Positions 12,772-24,258 of a DNA stretch of 64,000 nt are shown one piece after another. The DNA lies in assembly GCF_963169125.1 (NCBI RefSeq), contig NC_084797.1, positions 88,011,868 to 88,075,867 on the forward strand. Direction: 5' to 3'. The position numbers were made by a program, and so were the translations under genes. Below the pieces are notes generated by a model. The model searched no databases, had not been told where the DNA came from, and saw nothing but the letters and a program-made list of their open reading frames with translations. Numbering within the stretch: position 1 is the stretch's first letter; the number at the start of each line of letters is the position of its first letter. The stretch comes from Humulus lupulus. Its lineage: Eukaryota; Streptophyta; Magnoliopsida; Rosales; Cannabaceae.

Positions 12772-14005
12772 GATGGAGAATCTGCAAAACAATAAGGTTA
12801 GACAATTATAGAAAGGACCTCACTGCACTCCCTCACGTGTTTCACTCCAAGAAAAGGGTCACTCAAGTACACTCGTGTTTGCACTCAATGATGGCTTTTA
12901 CCCTCAAATAAGCTCACACCTCTGCCTTTTTCCACTCTATTTTCTTCTTTGAGCTCTTTGAAAACTAATGAAACGGTGATATGGAGGTTCAAGCAGCCAA
13001 TCCTACCAAACAAACCAAACGAAAACCGATGAAAAAGTGGCGAAAACTGGTGATTTTGGGAACACTTGTGTGGGGTTTTGGCAAAAAGGCCTCTAGACCA
13101 TGGGGAACAAGAATAGAACAAAATTTTTTAAGAAGGGTTTCCAGACTCTTTTTTTTTTTTGCTCTCGGATCCCCTTCCCTTTTCCTTTCCTTTCCTTTCT
13201 TCCCTTTTGTTTTTTTTTATCTCTCAAATTTGATAACCCAGATACTCAATTTTTTAAAAGAAAAATTTTGAACACCAAAGAACCAATCCGAAAACCAAGC
13301 AAACTGTGGTACTATAACAGATTCAAGAACACTCCCAATAACAGAAAACCAATATTCCCAAAATCCAATCTGTGATTCAACCAATAAGATCAAAACCAAA
13401 ATAATTTGTGGCACTATAACAGTCTCGGATTCCACAACAAATAAAGGAACCAATTGAAACCAGGGACACAATTGAAACAAGGGAGTTATCAATACCAAAT
13501 TCGGATTTCACAACAAGAACAAGAGAAACCCAAGACAAAATTCGGATTTCAAAACAAAACAGCAAGAGAAACTCAATGAAAATTCAGAATCCACAATTAG
13601 AACAAGAGAAAAACTCAAAGCCCTAATTCACGTTTTCAGAAAAGAAAAAAATTAGATGGATTTTCAACATCCCTAATTCAAACGCACCAATTGAACAAAG
13701 AATAGAAAATTAAAGAACTTTGTGTATACTAGTTTCGGATTTCAAGGGATTTCACAAAGAAATAATGGAAACTTTGGAAATAAGGGAATGATTGAACAAG
13801 GAAACAATTGAAATAGGGAAATTAACTATAGTAGTTTCGGATTTCACAAGGAAAACAAGAACAAAGACTAAGAAAATCAAGAACACGAATAGATAGATTT
13901 TTTTTTATTTTTGATTTTAGAACCCCTAAAATTGAAATACGAATAGAATAGAAACACAAATGAAAGAATAAAAAAAAAAGGATAGGCCAAACCGAATGAT
14001 CCTAA
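12772..14005 (-). other. CRL-1 untranslated leader
   Basis: About 1.2 kb between primer site and gag ATG without coding potential. It contains spaced repeats of a GAAATCCGAAT-like word (plus strand ATTCGGATTTC near 13500-13860) and a pyrimidine-rich tract at 13148-13220. Just before the ATG the minus strand has a T-rich tract and GCAG, like a 3' splice site. The ORFs across 12885-13565 are low-complexity and are not considered genes. Confidence 0.75.
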
Positions 14006-14017
14006 GCTCTGATACCA
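14006..14017 (-). other. CRL-1 primer binding site (tRNA-iMet)
   Basis: GCTCTGATACCA on the plus strand, that is TGGTATCAGAGC on the element strand, 2 bp inside the LTR end. This is the standard complement of the 3' end of plant initiator methionine tRNA. Confidence 0.93.
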
Positions 14018-14019
14018 AC

Positions 14020-14679
14020 TGATACGAACCACACCAACACTGTGATGAAACCCAACACCAAATATGGTACAGCCACCAAGAACACACGAAATTGGAATGG
14101 TAAACCGCGACCCTATGCTTAGCAAAGCACGAACCTTGGTATGAGGAAGACGGCACAAACGGGGATGGAATCCGTTTGATAAGTCAGGATGAACGCCACA
14201 AGGAACCCCTTGATAAGTTCAAAAGTTTCTTCAAGAACTCAAGAAGAAATAAACTCACAATTTTTCATTCAAAATAATCTGATTTTTCCAAATGTTTTCA
14301 AGGCCTTATATAGCCGAAGAATACATCAAGACAAGCCCCTTTGTCTTCCTAAAAACCGAAAAATAAAGACAACCTTTTGTCTTCCTAACGAAAACCGACA
14401 AATAAAGACAACCCTTTGTCTTCCTAATGAAAACTGAAATTTAAAGACAACCCTTTGTCTTCCTAATGAAAACCGAATATTAAGGACAAAAGGACTCTTG
14501 GACTCACACAAGTCAAGTGTTTGACTTTTCACAAAAATAAACAAAGACTAAATAAAAAATACAAGATGACAAAATACAATAAGACTCATCAAGCTCCTAA
14601 ACTGAGTATTTTGGCTCGCGCCCTCGTCACCAGACCAACTGGAACTAGACTTGGATCTTTAGTCTTGGTGTCCTCATCA
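14020..14679 (-). repeat. CRL-1 5' LTR (short-tail type)
   Basis: TGATACGAACC...TCCTCATCA, 660 bp. It belongs to the subtype also found at 41503 and 45529, whose coding tail would end ...LSLGA soon after the LTR start. Four to five U3 repeat units lie at about 14335-14480 and a TATA-like CTATATAAGG at 14304-14313 (minus). Confidence 0.93.
14304..14313 (-). promoter_or_regulatory. TATA box of CRL-1 5' LTR
   Basis: CTATATAAGG on the minus strand, just downstream of the U3 tandem repeats in the usual place for an LTR promoter. The same motif sits at 45813-45822 in CRL-4. Transcription start is not visible from sequence alone. Confidence 0.55.
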
Positions 14680-15292
14680 ATAGTAATGCCTTGTATTGGT
14701 CCGAAAGCTAGTGTGATCCTCATCAGGTGGGTGTATACTGATCTGATTGTATCCAGAATATGCATCCATGAATGATAGAATCTCGTGCCCAGATGTGGCA
14801 TCAACCAGCTGGTCGATCCTTGGGAGTGGGAAACAATCCTTCGGGCAGACTTTATTGAGGTCTGTGAAATCCACGTATGTTCTCCACTGGCCATTCGGCT
14901 TGGGAACCAGCATGGGATTAGAGACCTATGATGGATAAAACGCTACCCTGATGAATCCGTTCTTCTTTAGCTTCTCGACTTCTTCTTTTAACACTTTTGA
15001 TCTATCTTTGTCGAGCATCCTCATTTTATGTTGTACTGGTGGAAACTTTATCTATGTTCAAGACATGGCTGATAATTGTTGGGTCAATCCCAACCATATC
15101 TTTATGCGACCAGGCAAACACCTCCTGGTTCTTCTTAAAAAGATCCACCAGTTTTTTCTTTATTATTGTCTCTAAATTTTTACCAACTTTCACAACCCTG
15201 GTCGGATCTGCCTCATCAAACTGGACCTCCTCGAGGTCCTCAACTGGTCCTACATCTTCTTCAAAATCGCCAAAGCGAGGATCTAAATCCAT
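14680..15292 (-). pseudogene. TAT-1 reverse transcriptase, truncated
   Basis: Minus-strand Tat-lineage pol fragment. The upstream segment carries the FAWSHKDMVGIDPTIISHVL block (about 15055-15150). Then MLVPKPNGQWRTYVDFTDLN, PLPRIDQLVDAT and FMDAYSGYNQI (about 14700-14913) are RT blocks. The segment before the palm is frameshifted. The sequence ends at 14680 against CRL-1, before the YVDD motif, so the catalytic site, RNase H, integrase and 3' LTR are gone. Confidence 0.88.
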
Positions 15293-15513
15293 ATCTTCAC
15301 TTTGGGCAACACCCTATTTGGTGACCTACTCACCTGGTTGGGCTTGTACTTCATTGGCAAATAGCAACCCTTTCTCGACTCCTTCTCTTGATCCACCCAT
15401 TTTCGCCTTGGTAATCAAGGAATTATAGCATTCCTGTGCTTCTTGTTGGTTTCCCAACACGCATCCTACCCCTACGTCGGTTGGAAACTTCATGGCAAGG
15501 TGCCAGACCGAGG

Positions 15514-15936
15514 TCACGGCTCCACGTCGACTAGAATAGGCCTTCCAATCACAACATTATATGCAGAAGGACAATCAAATACTATAAAAGTAGTGAGTAA
15601 TGTCCTATTCGCAGGTGCAATTCCTGCTATGACCGGAAGCCTGATCGACCTCGTTGGCGCGAGCCCTTCGCCAAAAAAATGATAAATGGTTTGGTTGCAT
15701 GGCTCCAAATCCTTCACTGATAACTTCATTCTTTCCAGCGAAGACTTGTACAGAATATTTACTGAGCTCCCTGTGTCAACTAACACCCGCTTAACCATCA
15801 TATTGGCGATTTGGACGTCCACGACCAGAGGGTCCGAATGGGGAAACCGGACATGATGAGCATCAAGCTCAGAGAAAGTTATCAGTTCTTCCTCTGTTTG
15901 ACCTTTCTTGGGAGTTCGCTCCTCTACATTAAACAT
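15514..15936 (-). pseudogene. TAT-1 aspartic protease
   Basis: A 140-codon open stretch with the protease signature VLVDTGSSVNIL (about residues 50-61), the second-half motif NVVIGRPIL, and the HHVRFPHSDPLVV entry block typical of Tat/Ogre elements. The catalytic aspartate is present. It is part of the former gag-pol of TAT-1, between gag (upstream) and RT. It cannot be independent: no promoter and no complete element. Confidence 0.87.
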
Positions 15937-16378
15937 CTCAATGTCCTGGTCATTGCGTAAGGTTCAGGCGTATCGATCCCTTGCCTTCCCAGTATCACCT
16001 ATGAGGTGTGGGTTGCCACAGATGGTTAGCAATGTACCCGCCACGGGAGCTAGTTGTAAAGGGGGCGAGCATTGACATACAGGTGCCCGCTCATTGCCTC
16101 CTTAAGCCTCTCGCTGAGAACCTCCAGTGGCTCATACATATCTTCTCAGGTGTCTTTGTCTGATAAGGAACTCATTCTCATCTTTAAGTTGGTTGCACTC
16201 ATTGGTGTCATGACCATAGTCATTGTGAAAATGACAAAACTTGGTTGTATCTCTTTTGGAGATATCTTTCCTGACCGGAGCTAGTCGATTGTAAGGGACA
16301 ACGGTGTTGGTAGCCTAGTACACTTCTGCTCTGCTTTCGACTAGGGCTGTGTAATTGGTTAACCTTGGCTTGTATGTG

Positions 16379-18223
16379 TTATTTTAGGGCGCTTATTCTC
16401 AAATGTTGACACTCGTGGTTCACCCTTTTCCCTCCATTTTTCCCATTATTTTTGTCGTTGCCATTGGATTTCCCAGACCCATTGGCGGCTTTTGTGGGAT
16501 CTTGCTTTAGACCCTGGCCGTCTGCAGGCGCCTTACCTTCGTTGACAATTTCCTCTTCGAGCTTTATGTACCGGTTTGCTCGGTGTAAGAATTCTTGGGT
16601 GCTCTTCACCCAATTTTTCCTTAAACTGTTCCAGAGGGATGTATGGTGCCATACTTCCTCTCATCACCAACTATCTTTGCCCCGCAGCAGCTCGTATAAA
16701 ACGCTGGACATACTCCTTCAAGGATTCGCCTTCCTTCTGGTGTATCTCGACCAGTTGGTTGGCTTCGGTCAGATGTACTCGACCAGCGTAAAACTGCCCA
16801 TAGAATTCTTTCACGAACACTTCCCATGACACTATGCTAGCAGGAGGAAACTTGAAAAACCATTCCTGAGCAGTATCAAATAAGGTGGCTGGAAAGATTC
16901 TGCATCGACCGTCATCTGACACCTTCTGGATGTCCATTTGTATCGCGAATTTATTCCCATGAGATACTGAGTCTCCAAATCCATTGAAGTTGGGTAAGAC
17001 CAGCATCTTAAATTTTCTTGGGGTTTCGGCCATCGCTATTCTTTGTATGAATGGAGTGCCTCTTCTCCGATAATACTCAATGTGGGATGTTCGGCTCCCC
17101 ACCAGTTGCTGGACGACCTCATTTAGCGCATCTAGCTGGGCTAGTTGAACGTTTGGAATTATTGGGTCGACTAGTGCTGGAGGGGCATACTTGTCGTGCC
17201 TTTCTCACCTATCGTTGAGCACATCCCTCAAGTCATCATCCCTACGCCTTTGCTTGCTAGCACCCAGTCGATCAAAGTCGTTAGGTTGCCTAGGCTGCCC
17301 CCTAGCATTCTGGCTCGTCGGTCTGTTTTCTCTTGGTGGGGGATTTCGTTCTCCACCCCTCTCTCTTTGCCTTCAACCAGCATTTCCTCTGCCGAAATCA
17401 ACTTCATTATAGTCATAGCCATCCCTAAAATGCTACCGGCTATGGCGCGACCTGCTGATCGCACTATTTCCTCCTCTTGCTGGCATATCCCGAGCGTCGG
17501 GCGGAGGCCTACGTTGGTCGATGGGTCCCCGAGCATTATTATCTCTTCAGGGGCCCCTGACTGTAGAACCTAACTCGACTTGCCTTTTGCCAATAAAAGG
17601 ACATTTCCCCCTGCTCGGTGGATTTGGATCCTTAGCAGTTTGGCGTCTAGGGCTTCGAGGAGGCTGCCCGACCCTATTCTCCCTTTGATGCTGGGGATTA
17701 TCTGAACCAGCGCAAGAAGGTGGTGGCTACTCAGGATCTTGAAATGGAATATCCTGTTGAGTAGTATGAGTTTTTCCGGCCTCTGAGGGCTTGTCGGTTG
17801 AGGCGGAGTGTGGTGATGTTGTGGATGATTTGGATGTGGTCCTTGTTGTGGTGGTACACTTGGTGGCTGATCCGGTTGAGAGGTTGGTGCAGGTTGTCCC
17901 CGGGCCAACTAAATGGCTGCCTCTAGAGCGGCAGTAGCATCCCTCTGTCGTCGATCCATGTCGGCTTGCCGCTCATTCAACTCGTGACGTTGCCGGTCAA
18001 TTTCTTTCTACTGCAACGCCATTGTTTCAACCACATTCTCTTGATTAGCCCTCATATTAGCTAACTCCTCCTATAACATAATTAGTGTTGTCCTCAAATT
18101 CTCAGAATCCATTTCCTCCTATTCAAATTCCACTGTTGGCCTATCCTCAGTCACGTTTTGTGGAAGAGGCTGGGTTGGTGCGGCACCAGAAGTTTGTCTA
18201 GTCTTTCTGGACGATTTCACCAT
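16379..18223 (-). pseudogene. TAT-1 gag
   Basis: Likely start is the ATG at 18223 (MVKSSRKTRQ), 50 bp downstream of the 5' LTR. The N-terminal part has a coiled-coil-like stretch (RHELNERQADMDRR) and a proline/histidine-rich linker (17570-17908). The central Gag domain (PNFNGFGDSVSHGNKF, FDTAQEWFFKFPP, FYAGRVHLTEANQLVEI) lies at 16671-17102. The basic, Lys/Asn/Gly-rich C-terminus lies at 16379-16609. Several stops (near 17910, 18010, 18075, 18120) and frameshifts break it. It formed the particle shell of a Tat element. Confidence 0.85.
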
Positions 18224-18250
18224 TTGATTTTGTTGGAAGTCTTGAGTTTA

Positions 18251-18272
18251 GCTCTCAACGAAAGCACCAAAA
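18251..18272 (-). other. TAT-1 primer binding site region
   Basis: On the element strand TTTTGGTGCTTTCGTTGAGAGC follows the LTR end. The TTGGTGCTTTC-GAGAGC pattern at this place is common in Tat/Ogre/Retand elements. I do not assign the tRNA with certainty. Confidence 0.65.
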
Positions 18273-18893
18273 TGTTGACCCTCGAAATTGTCAACGACAT
18301 AGAGTCAGATTAAATGATAGAAAATAAGATGAAAATGAGATGAAATCAATAGAAAAAGATAAATGACACAAACAATTTATAGTGGTCTAGTCCCAATCAA
18401 ATGGTAATGACCTACGTCCACTTAGTGTTCTTATTGATGTAGAATTCCAAGAACAGTGATCAATGAACTAGGGTTCACGAGTTTCACCAAATCTCAGACG
18501 AATACAATTGTGTTGTATAAAAACACTATCTTTCTCTCTAAGAATTCCGAAGCTCAAAACTTTCAAGTTTCCAAAAGTCCCCTCTCTTGAGCCCTTTCAT
18601 TCTTATTTATAGGTTCAAGGAGTTTTACATGGGCCAATGGGCCTTAATTACATTTAATATAGACTTATCTAAATAATAATGGAAATATAATCAATACTTA
18701 ATTACAAGATCACATATCTGAAGGAAATAAATGAATATATGCGACCAGGCTGGTCGCCCATAACTATGATGTCTGACAAGCCAATTCTCATCTGGTCGAT
18801 AGTCGAACAGATTATACTAACTTAAACTGCCACGTGCATCCCACGTGCATGCCAATCCCGCCACATCATCAAGTAGTCTGTTTTTGGGAAACA
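18273..18893 (-). repeat. TAT-1 5' LTR
   Basis: TGTTGACCC...GGGAAACA, 621 bp, with the TG/CA ends in the right place relative to gag. On the minus strand TATAAATA at 18604-18611 is a good promoter candidate. The LTR abuts the interior of a TEK LTR at 18894, so TAT-1 had inserted into TEK-0's LTR. Its own 3' LTR was lost with the deletion at 14679. Confidence 0.85.
18604..18611 (-). promoter_or_regulatory. TATA box of TAT-1 LTR
   Basis: TATAAATA on the minus strand, followed by a purine/pyrimidine-mixed leader with the repeated GGGCTCAAGAG-like words. Position within the LTR fits a U3/R boundary. Confidence 0.5.
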
Positions 18894-19844
18894 ACTAGAT
18901 TATATCGCGAGGGCTCAAGGAAAAGGATCGAGCTCGGGGTTGCCATACGCTAGCTGCTCGGTAATTGAGGTAAGAAAACTGCACCATGGTTGTGAATGGG
19001 GCTTAAACCCCTGTTAATGAATATGTTATGAATGTGAACATATATGTATCTAAGAATTTTTGGATAGGCATGCTTGTATATACTGCAATTGACTACTTGT
19101 TGTGCATTGTGCATTTGTGATTATATCTTTTTACAGGCTGACCTATGGGTGCCGGGGGCCGATAGCAAGTGTCTGGAACACAGCCCAGCCTAAGGGTGCC
19201 GAGGTCGGCTATAAGACCAGAGGACTCAGCCTTAGGGCGCCAGGCTTGGACATTATACAATGAACAGAAGTATGGTTTGCACTTAACTATTTCTATTTGG
19301 TTGATGAGTTTAGTTTATGCATTTGACTAAGCTAAATGTTACTGTTATGATGGTTGCTTATATCCTGTTATTGATTTATTCTAATGATTTATGTTTACTT
19401 TTGTTATACGGTTGCCTACTTGTGCATTCTGATTTAAGTTTTCTTGTTGAGCCTTGGCTCACAGGTGCTACATGGTGTAGGTAAGGGAAAGGGATAGCCG
19501 GATGAGCCATGAGTTAGAGAGCTTTAGGGGTAGTGTGTACATATGCACCCTACCTGATCGCCACAACCGGGATAGCCTGGGAGGAACTAGGGTTGAACCC
19601 TTTTTTGCCGCTTAGGGTGGCGAAGTTGTATGCTATTTGTCTTTTACAAGTGTGTAACTTATTTTAGGGATCTTGTGTATAAACTTAATATTTTAATGAA
19701 AAATAATCATTTTCTTGACAAAATTTTTAACAACCGACCTTGATTTAGTCTTTGATTACACAGTTAAGTTGAATGACTCACTTAGCAAGTTAAGCACTAT
19801 TTCAAACACACAGTGTAACTGTCTTGGTTAACCAGGGTGTGACA
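18894..19844 (+). repeat. TEK-0 5' LTR, distal part
   Basis: Last roughly 950 bp of a TEK LTR, ending GGTGTGACA (usual GTTACA). It carries the family marks GAGGTAAGAAAACTGCACC at 18967, the GGCTCACAGGTGCTAC block near 19460, and the final TTGGTTAACCAGGGTGTG block. The first part is missing, lost in the deletion that also removed half of TAT-1. Confidence 0.85.
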
Positions 19845-19847
19845 ACT

Positions 19848-19859
19848 TGGTATCAGAGC
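19848..19859 (+). other. TEK-0 primer binding site (tRNA-iMet)
   Basis: TGGTATCAGAGC, 3 bp after the LTR end, complementary to the initiator methionine tRNA 3' end. Confidence 0.92.
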
Positions 19860-20282
19860 AATCTAGGTTTAAGGGTTCCTGAAGAATGGCTCGGCATGTA
19901 CACTCGCTGCTAAAGATAAGATCGACTCACAGTTAGGTATCTAATGACATGACTTTGTGGTTAATTGTTTAAATTGAACCTATGTGCCTTATCTGCAACC
20001 TAGAATAGAAAGCATCATGTGTATGAATGTATTTGGTGGAAATAGGATTTGATCATTGATGCATGAGCATTGTAGATTTGTGTTTTGATATGCATATTGT
20101 GTGTGTAGCCATTATGATTGTTTGGCCCAGCCCGTGGGATAGTTCTGGATATGAATATTAGGGCTGAGAGGTTAAGTCATTGACTATAGATAGATTCAGA
20201 AATTATGTATCCAAGGCAGTCAACTAGACCTGGTATCGTTAGTATGGGGATGCAGATGATAGTCGAGATTAGAACCCTTCAT

Positions 20283-21029
20283 CTTCCTTTGGAATTTGCA
20301 GCAGATGTTTGCTAGTATGTAAGCAAGACTTCTAGATGAGGATGAGGAGATTAGATGGTTAAGACAGCATGTTCCATCAGTGAAATGCTACTTCGTTTAT
20401 CTTGACAACGATGGCACCAGTGTTGGTTCAACCTGATGGTGGAAACAGATGAGAATTATCGTATGAAAATCTCTAGTAGCATTTTCCTCCAATTTTTAAG
20501 GAAGGGTTTGATCTATTCAGATCTAATCAGTGGATGGTCGTGATTAGCTCCATCCTCGATTATATGGGAGTGGTAGGCCATGATAGAGTGGTTGTGCCAC
20601 GCGTATGCTATGGGAGGATGCCTGGACGTGATGGGAAACAGTATCCCAAACTCGGAATGTCGTCATGATGGGTTGGGATGAATTCAGAAAATTGTTCGAT
20701 GAAAGAGACTACTGTGAAGCAATCTGAATTGCTAGGAGTAATGAGTTTTTGAACTTGGTTCGGATGGTAAGACAGTGACAGAGTATGTCAAAGAATTTTA
20801 TGGGTTGGTCAAATCTGCTTTTGATTTGGTACCAACGGATGTGGTCCGGAAGGAACAATTCATTTGAGGATTGAAATCTGGGATGGGCCAGAGCGATAGG
20901 ATTGCTCCAGTGCATGAGACTTCTATCTATTCTTGGGGAATAGGGAGGGCCTTGTTATAGAAGACCCAAGAGATGAGATATGGAGTGAGAGTGCTATAGA
21001 GCAGAAAGCTCAGGCAATGGTATCTTTGA
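20283..21029 (+). pseudogene. TEK-0 gag, N-terminal part
   Basis: Decayed gag of the outermost element. Readable pieces are PPIFKEGFDLFRSNQWMV and DYMGVVGHDRVV (20495-20590), a WDEFRKLFDE block near 20670-20700 and KAQAMV near 21005; these align with TEK-2 gag at 24910-25140. Frameshifts and stops are frequent. The copy is cut near 21030 by TEK-2; its continuation (zinc knuckle onward) is at 55369. The segment 19860-20282 is its untranslated leader. Confidence 0.8.
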
Positions 21030-24000
21030 TATGCATGCCAGGAGGGCATAATTGGATATATTTGTGATTAGTTGATTAAAATGCGTGACTACGTGGCATG
21101 CCTGATTTATATGATAATATGAACATATTTATATGCATGTTTATGAGTATTAAATATGCATGTGGGTCAGTTCTTGTTTATAAGGGCATATTTGTAATTT
21201 TAGCCTGTGGCGGGCACAAATGTAATTATATGTGTTAAATGATTAAGGCTACATTATTATGTGGATATATTTGCAGTATACGGCTCGAGGTGATCCTAGT
21301 AAGCGGATTAGCAGAATAGTCACAACAGGGTTTAATACCCAGCTCGGGGTGAGCTTAGGGGTATTTTGGGAAGTTCAATGTATATTTGGGGATTTCTCGA
21401 GTAACGAGTAAGTATTTGGTGATTAGTTGGGTATATCAGGGTTAATTGAGATTTTGTAGGATGACTCAAGGAATTAGCAAGAAAATGAGGCAAATGACCG
21501 TTTTCCCCTTAAGGGAAACAAAGGGGCTGGGTTGTCTTGAGGGGTATTTTGGTCTTCTGGGTTAAAAGGTATACTAAGCTAAAATTCAAGGAAATAATCA
21601 GAACTAGTGGAAGTTTCTCAAACTCTTAGCATTCTCTCTCCCTCTCAGTCACGTTCTCTTTCTCCCTCACTTGTGCCTAAGGGAGTTTTTGAAGCTTTAG
21701 AAGATAAGGCTTAGGGAGTTGAAGTTTGGAGATTGAAGGATTGAAGCCAGAAGTGTTTGAGGTGCAGCTTAGGGGCAGAGCCATCTTTAAGGCAAGGTTT
21801 CAACTGTGGATTAATGGTAAAACATTGTTGTTAGTTTAAGAGTTTGTAGCTTCTAAGTTTCAAAGGGGATTTTGATGAATTATGTATTCTTAGAAGGATT
21901 TTGGGTTAGAATTTTAAGAAATTGTGGTGATCTAAGTAGGCTATTGTGATATAGTGGTCGAACTCTAGTTCTAGTGTATGTTAGGTTATATTTTTGATTA
22001 ATTAAGCTGGGGGAAAATGTAACGACCCAAATTCGCTAATGAGGCTTAAGGGTCTTGATTAGTGTGCCCAGAGGGCAATAATGGATTTAATGTGATTTAA
22101 ATGTGTAATTATATGATTAATAATGTTTGTATGATAATTGATGATAATATGATATATATATATGTGATAAATGTGAGAACCACATTATTATGTGGATAAA
22201 TCTGCAGCCGGCGGCTTGGGGCGATCCTAGGGCTAGACAGCGGGAAAAGTCACAACGGGGCATTATAATTGACTTTGGTCAGGTCAGGGGTATTTTGGGT
22301 ATCAGGTAATGATTTAGACTATCGGGTTATGAAAATAAATATATGGAGATATATTCGAGGTTAGAAAGTTTAGGCGGGAATATTGGGGAAAGTTTAGGTC
22401 AGGGGTATTTCATAATAATCAGCACTGAGCTCGGCCTAAGTTGTCGGCCTTGATTATTATGTAATATGAATGTTATAAGTGTTTAATCATATCCATGATT
22501 CTAAATATATGTTGAGTGGTATTAATGTGGATTATTTGATAAGAGTACATGCTTAATGAATTAACTGTCTGTTATCATTGATTGTGTTGTATATGTTGTT
22601 TTCTTGCTAGGCCTTGGCTCACGGGTGCTACGTGGTGCAGGTAAAGGCAAGGGTAAGCTTGATCAGCCTTGATTGGAGAGCTCTGCGAGCGGAATGTACA
22701 TAGCCAACCGCTCAGCCGCCACGGTTGAGGTTTAGCAGGGACGCAAAACCCAGAGATTGTCTATTTTGCCTTAGTATGGCTAACCTTTGTTTATGTACTT
22801 TTGGAAGGCTGTAAATCAACTTTTAACAATGTTTCTTTTGGGATCCCGTGTATATAATAGTTTAATTATATAAATGAGTATTTTGAGGCCAGAACCTTTT
22901 TAACCCTAGTTCTTACATGTTTAATGACACGTTTTTAAAAGTATGACTTGATTAGCAAGTCTTGCACCTTTATAAGTACATAGTGTAGCGATCTTGGCTA
23001 TCCAGGACGTTACAGAAAATGTAGTGAAATCCAGGGATTTCTGGGTTCACGGGGGCGCACTGCGACCCAGTTCATGGGCGCCGCAGTCCGCGTGCCCCAG
23101 AAGGCCCTGAGGGGGCTTGCTGATTTGTGGGCGCGTCGCGACCCTAGAGGTCTAGTCGTGGCCCGCCTCCCCCCTGGAATAATAGGCTAGCGCCTCTAAC
23201 TTGAGGCGCACCACGAACCTTAGGGCCAGGTCGCAGCCCGCCTAGGCAACCATAGCCAAGTTTAGTTTTTAGGCTCGGAGACTTAAACCTAAGCGCTTGG
23301 GACAAATTTTACTACCCAGTTTAGTAGAATTTGAGGTCCCAGAGAATACTATTTGTTTCCAAAGCATTTAATTGGATTAGATTTTGATAGTTATCCATTG
23401 TCGCCTGTGACTAGCGTAACCGTTAAGTCTCGGGATTAAGGATCGTGCTTGGGACCGCTTTAAATCCTTCGCTTGGGAATCGAGGTAAGAGAACTGAACC
23501 CAAGTTATGATTGGACTGAGATTCCCTGTAAATGAACATATGTGTTCTATAACTTTTATATATCTGTTTTGTGTGAAGTGAAAATACGGCCTAAGGGAGC
23601 CAGGGCTGATGTTGAGCATACTAAACGCAGCTCGGCCTAAGCGAGTCGGGAACAACTAAATAACCAGAGGGCTCAGTCTAAGGGCGCCAACACCTAAATA
23701 TTTGTATTAAAGATTGTATTAAATGTTTGGAGGTATATGTTTACCATTGCCTAAACTATTTCTTGTACTTTGTTGTTTGTTGAACTAGTTGATCTAAAGT
23801 TTACTATGCACTTTTTGTTGTTATCTATGCTTGTTGATTATGGTTTTCTTGTTGCTCACGGGTGCAACGTGGTCCAGGTAAAGGAAAAGGAAAGTTGGAG
23901 TAGCCATGAGTTGGAGATCTTTGGGGGTGGTGTTTACATCGACAGTTGCTCGGCCGCAACGGCCGAGGGGATTACAAGGACTAGAGCTCAAACTTGTATT

Positions 24001-24243
24001 TTGCCATTTAGACTGGCTACTGTTATGTTAACTTTTGAGGGTTGTTTCTGCCATGTAAATTTGTGGGATCCTATGTATGAAACTCTTATTTTTATGAAAT
24101 TAAACCATTTTACGATCAAAATATTTTATCCCTAACCTATCACTTGACTTTATAAACCAATTTATGTTCAAACGACTTGATTAGCAAGTCTTGCACTATA
24201 CTAAATATACAGTGTAACGGTCTTGGTTATTCATGTTGTTACA
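21030..24243 (+). repeat. TEK-2 5' LTR (interrupted, start lost)
   Basis: From AGGGCATAATTGG (about 21046) it matches the 52500 LTR closely, but the TGTAACGTCC start is absent and the sequence runs straight into TEK-0 gag. A solo TEK LTR sits inside at 22018-23014. GC-rich CGCGACC words lie at 23040-23240, an AGGTAAGA motif at 23483, and the end is GTTGTTACA. The ORF at 23770-24135 is LTR sequence. Confidence 0.87.
22018..23014 (+). repeat. Solo TEK LTR, shortened form
   Basis: TGTAACGACCC...GGACGTTACA with duplication GAAAA on both sides (22013-22017, 23015-23019). Joining the flanks recreates the uninterrupted sequence seen in the sister LTR near 53505. At 997 bp it is less than half the usual 2,250 bp: it jumps near 22400-22440 from the early part to the distal part, lacking the GC-rich middle. 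Confidence 0.92.
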
Positions 24244-24246
24244 ATT

Positions 24247-24258
24247 TGGTATCAGAGT
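24247..24258 (+). other. TEK-2 primer binding site (tRNA-iMet)
   Basis: TGGTATCAGAGT, 3 bp after the LTR end; last base differs from the usual C. Confidence 0.9.

Larger units (their letters stand above)
7563..14679 (-). mobile_element. CRL-1, CRM-like chromovirus with mismatched ends
   Basis: Complete layout on the minus strand: 5' LTR 14020-14679, primer site 14006-14017, leader, gag-pol, polypurine tract and 3' LTR 7563-8247. The outer flanks disagree: CCGGG before 7563 lies in a TEK LTR, while ATAGT after 14679 lies in Tat RT. The two LTRs are also of different subtypes. Both facts suggest the element is the product of recombination between two CRL copies that deleted the DNA between them. 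gag-pol carries at least two stops and one frameshift. Confidence 0.9.

Noticed and set aside
13148..13220. Long pyrimidine tract as a possible extra polypurine primer (minus strand)
   Set aside because: It lies in the leader, varies greatly among copies and contains long homopolymers; the true polypurine tract is at the 3' LTR.
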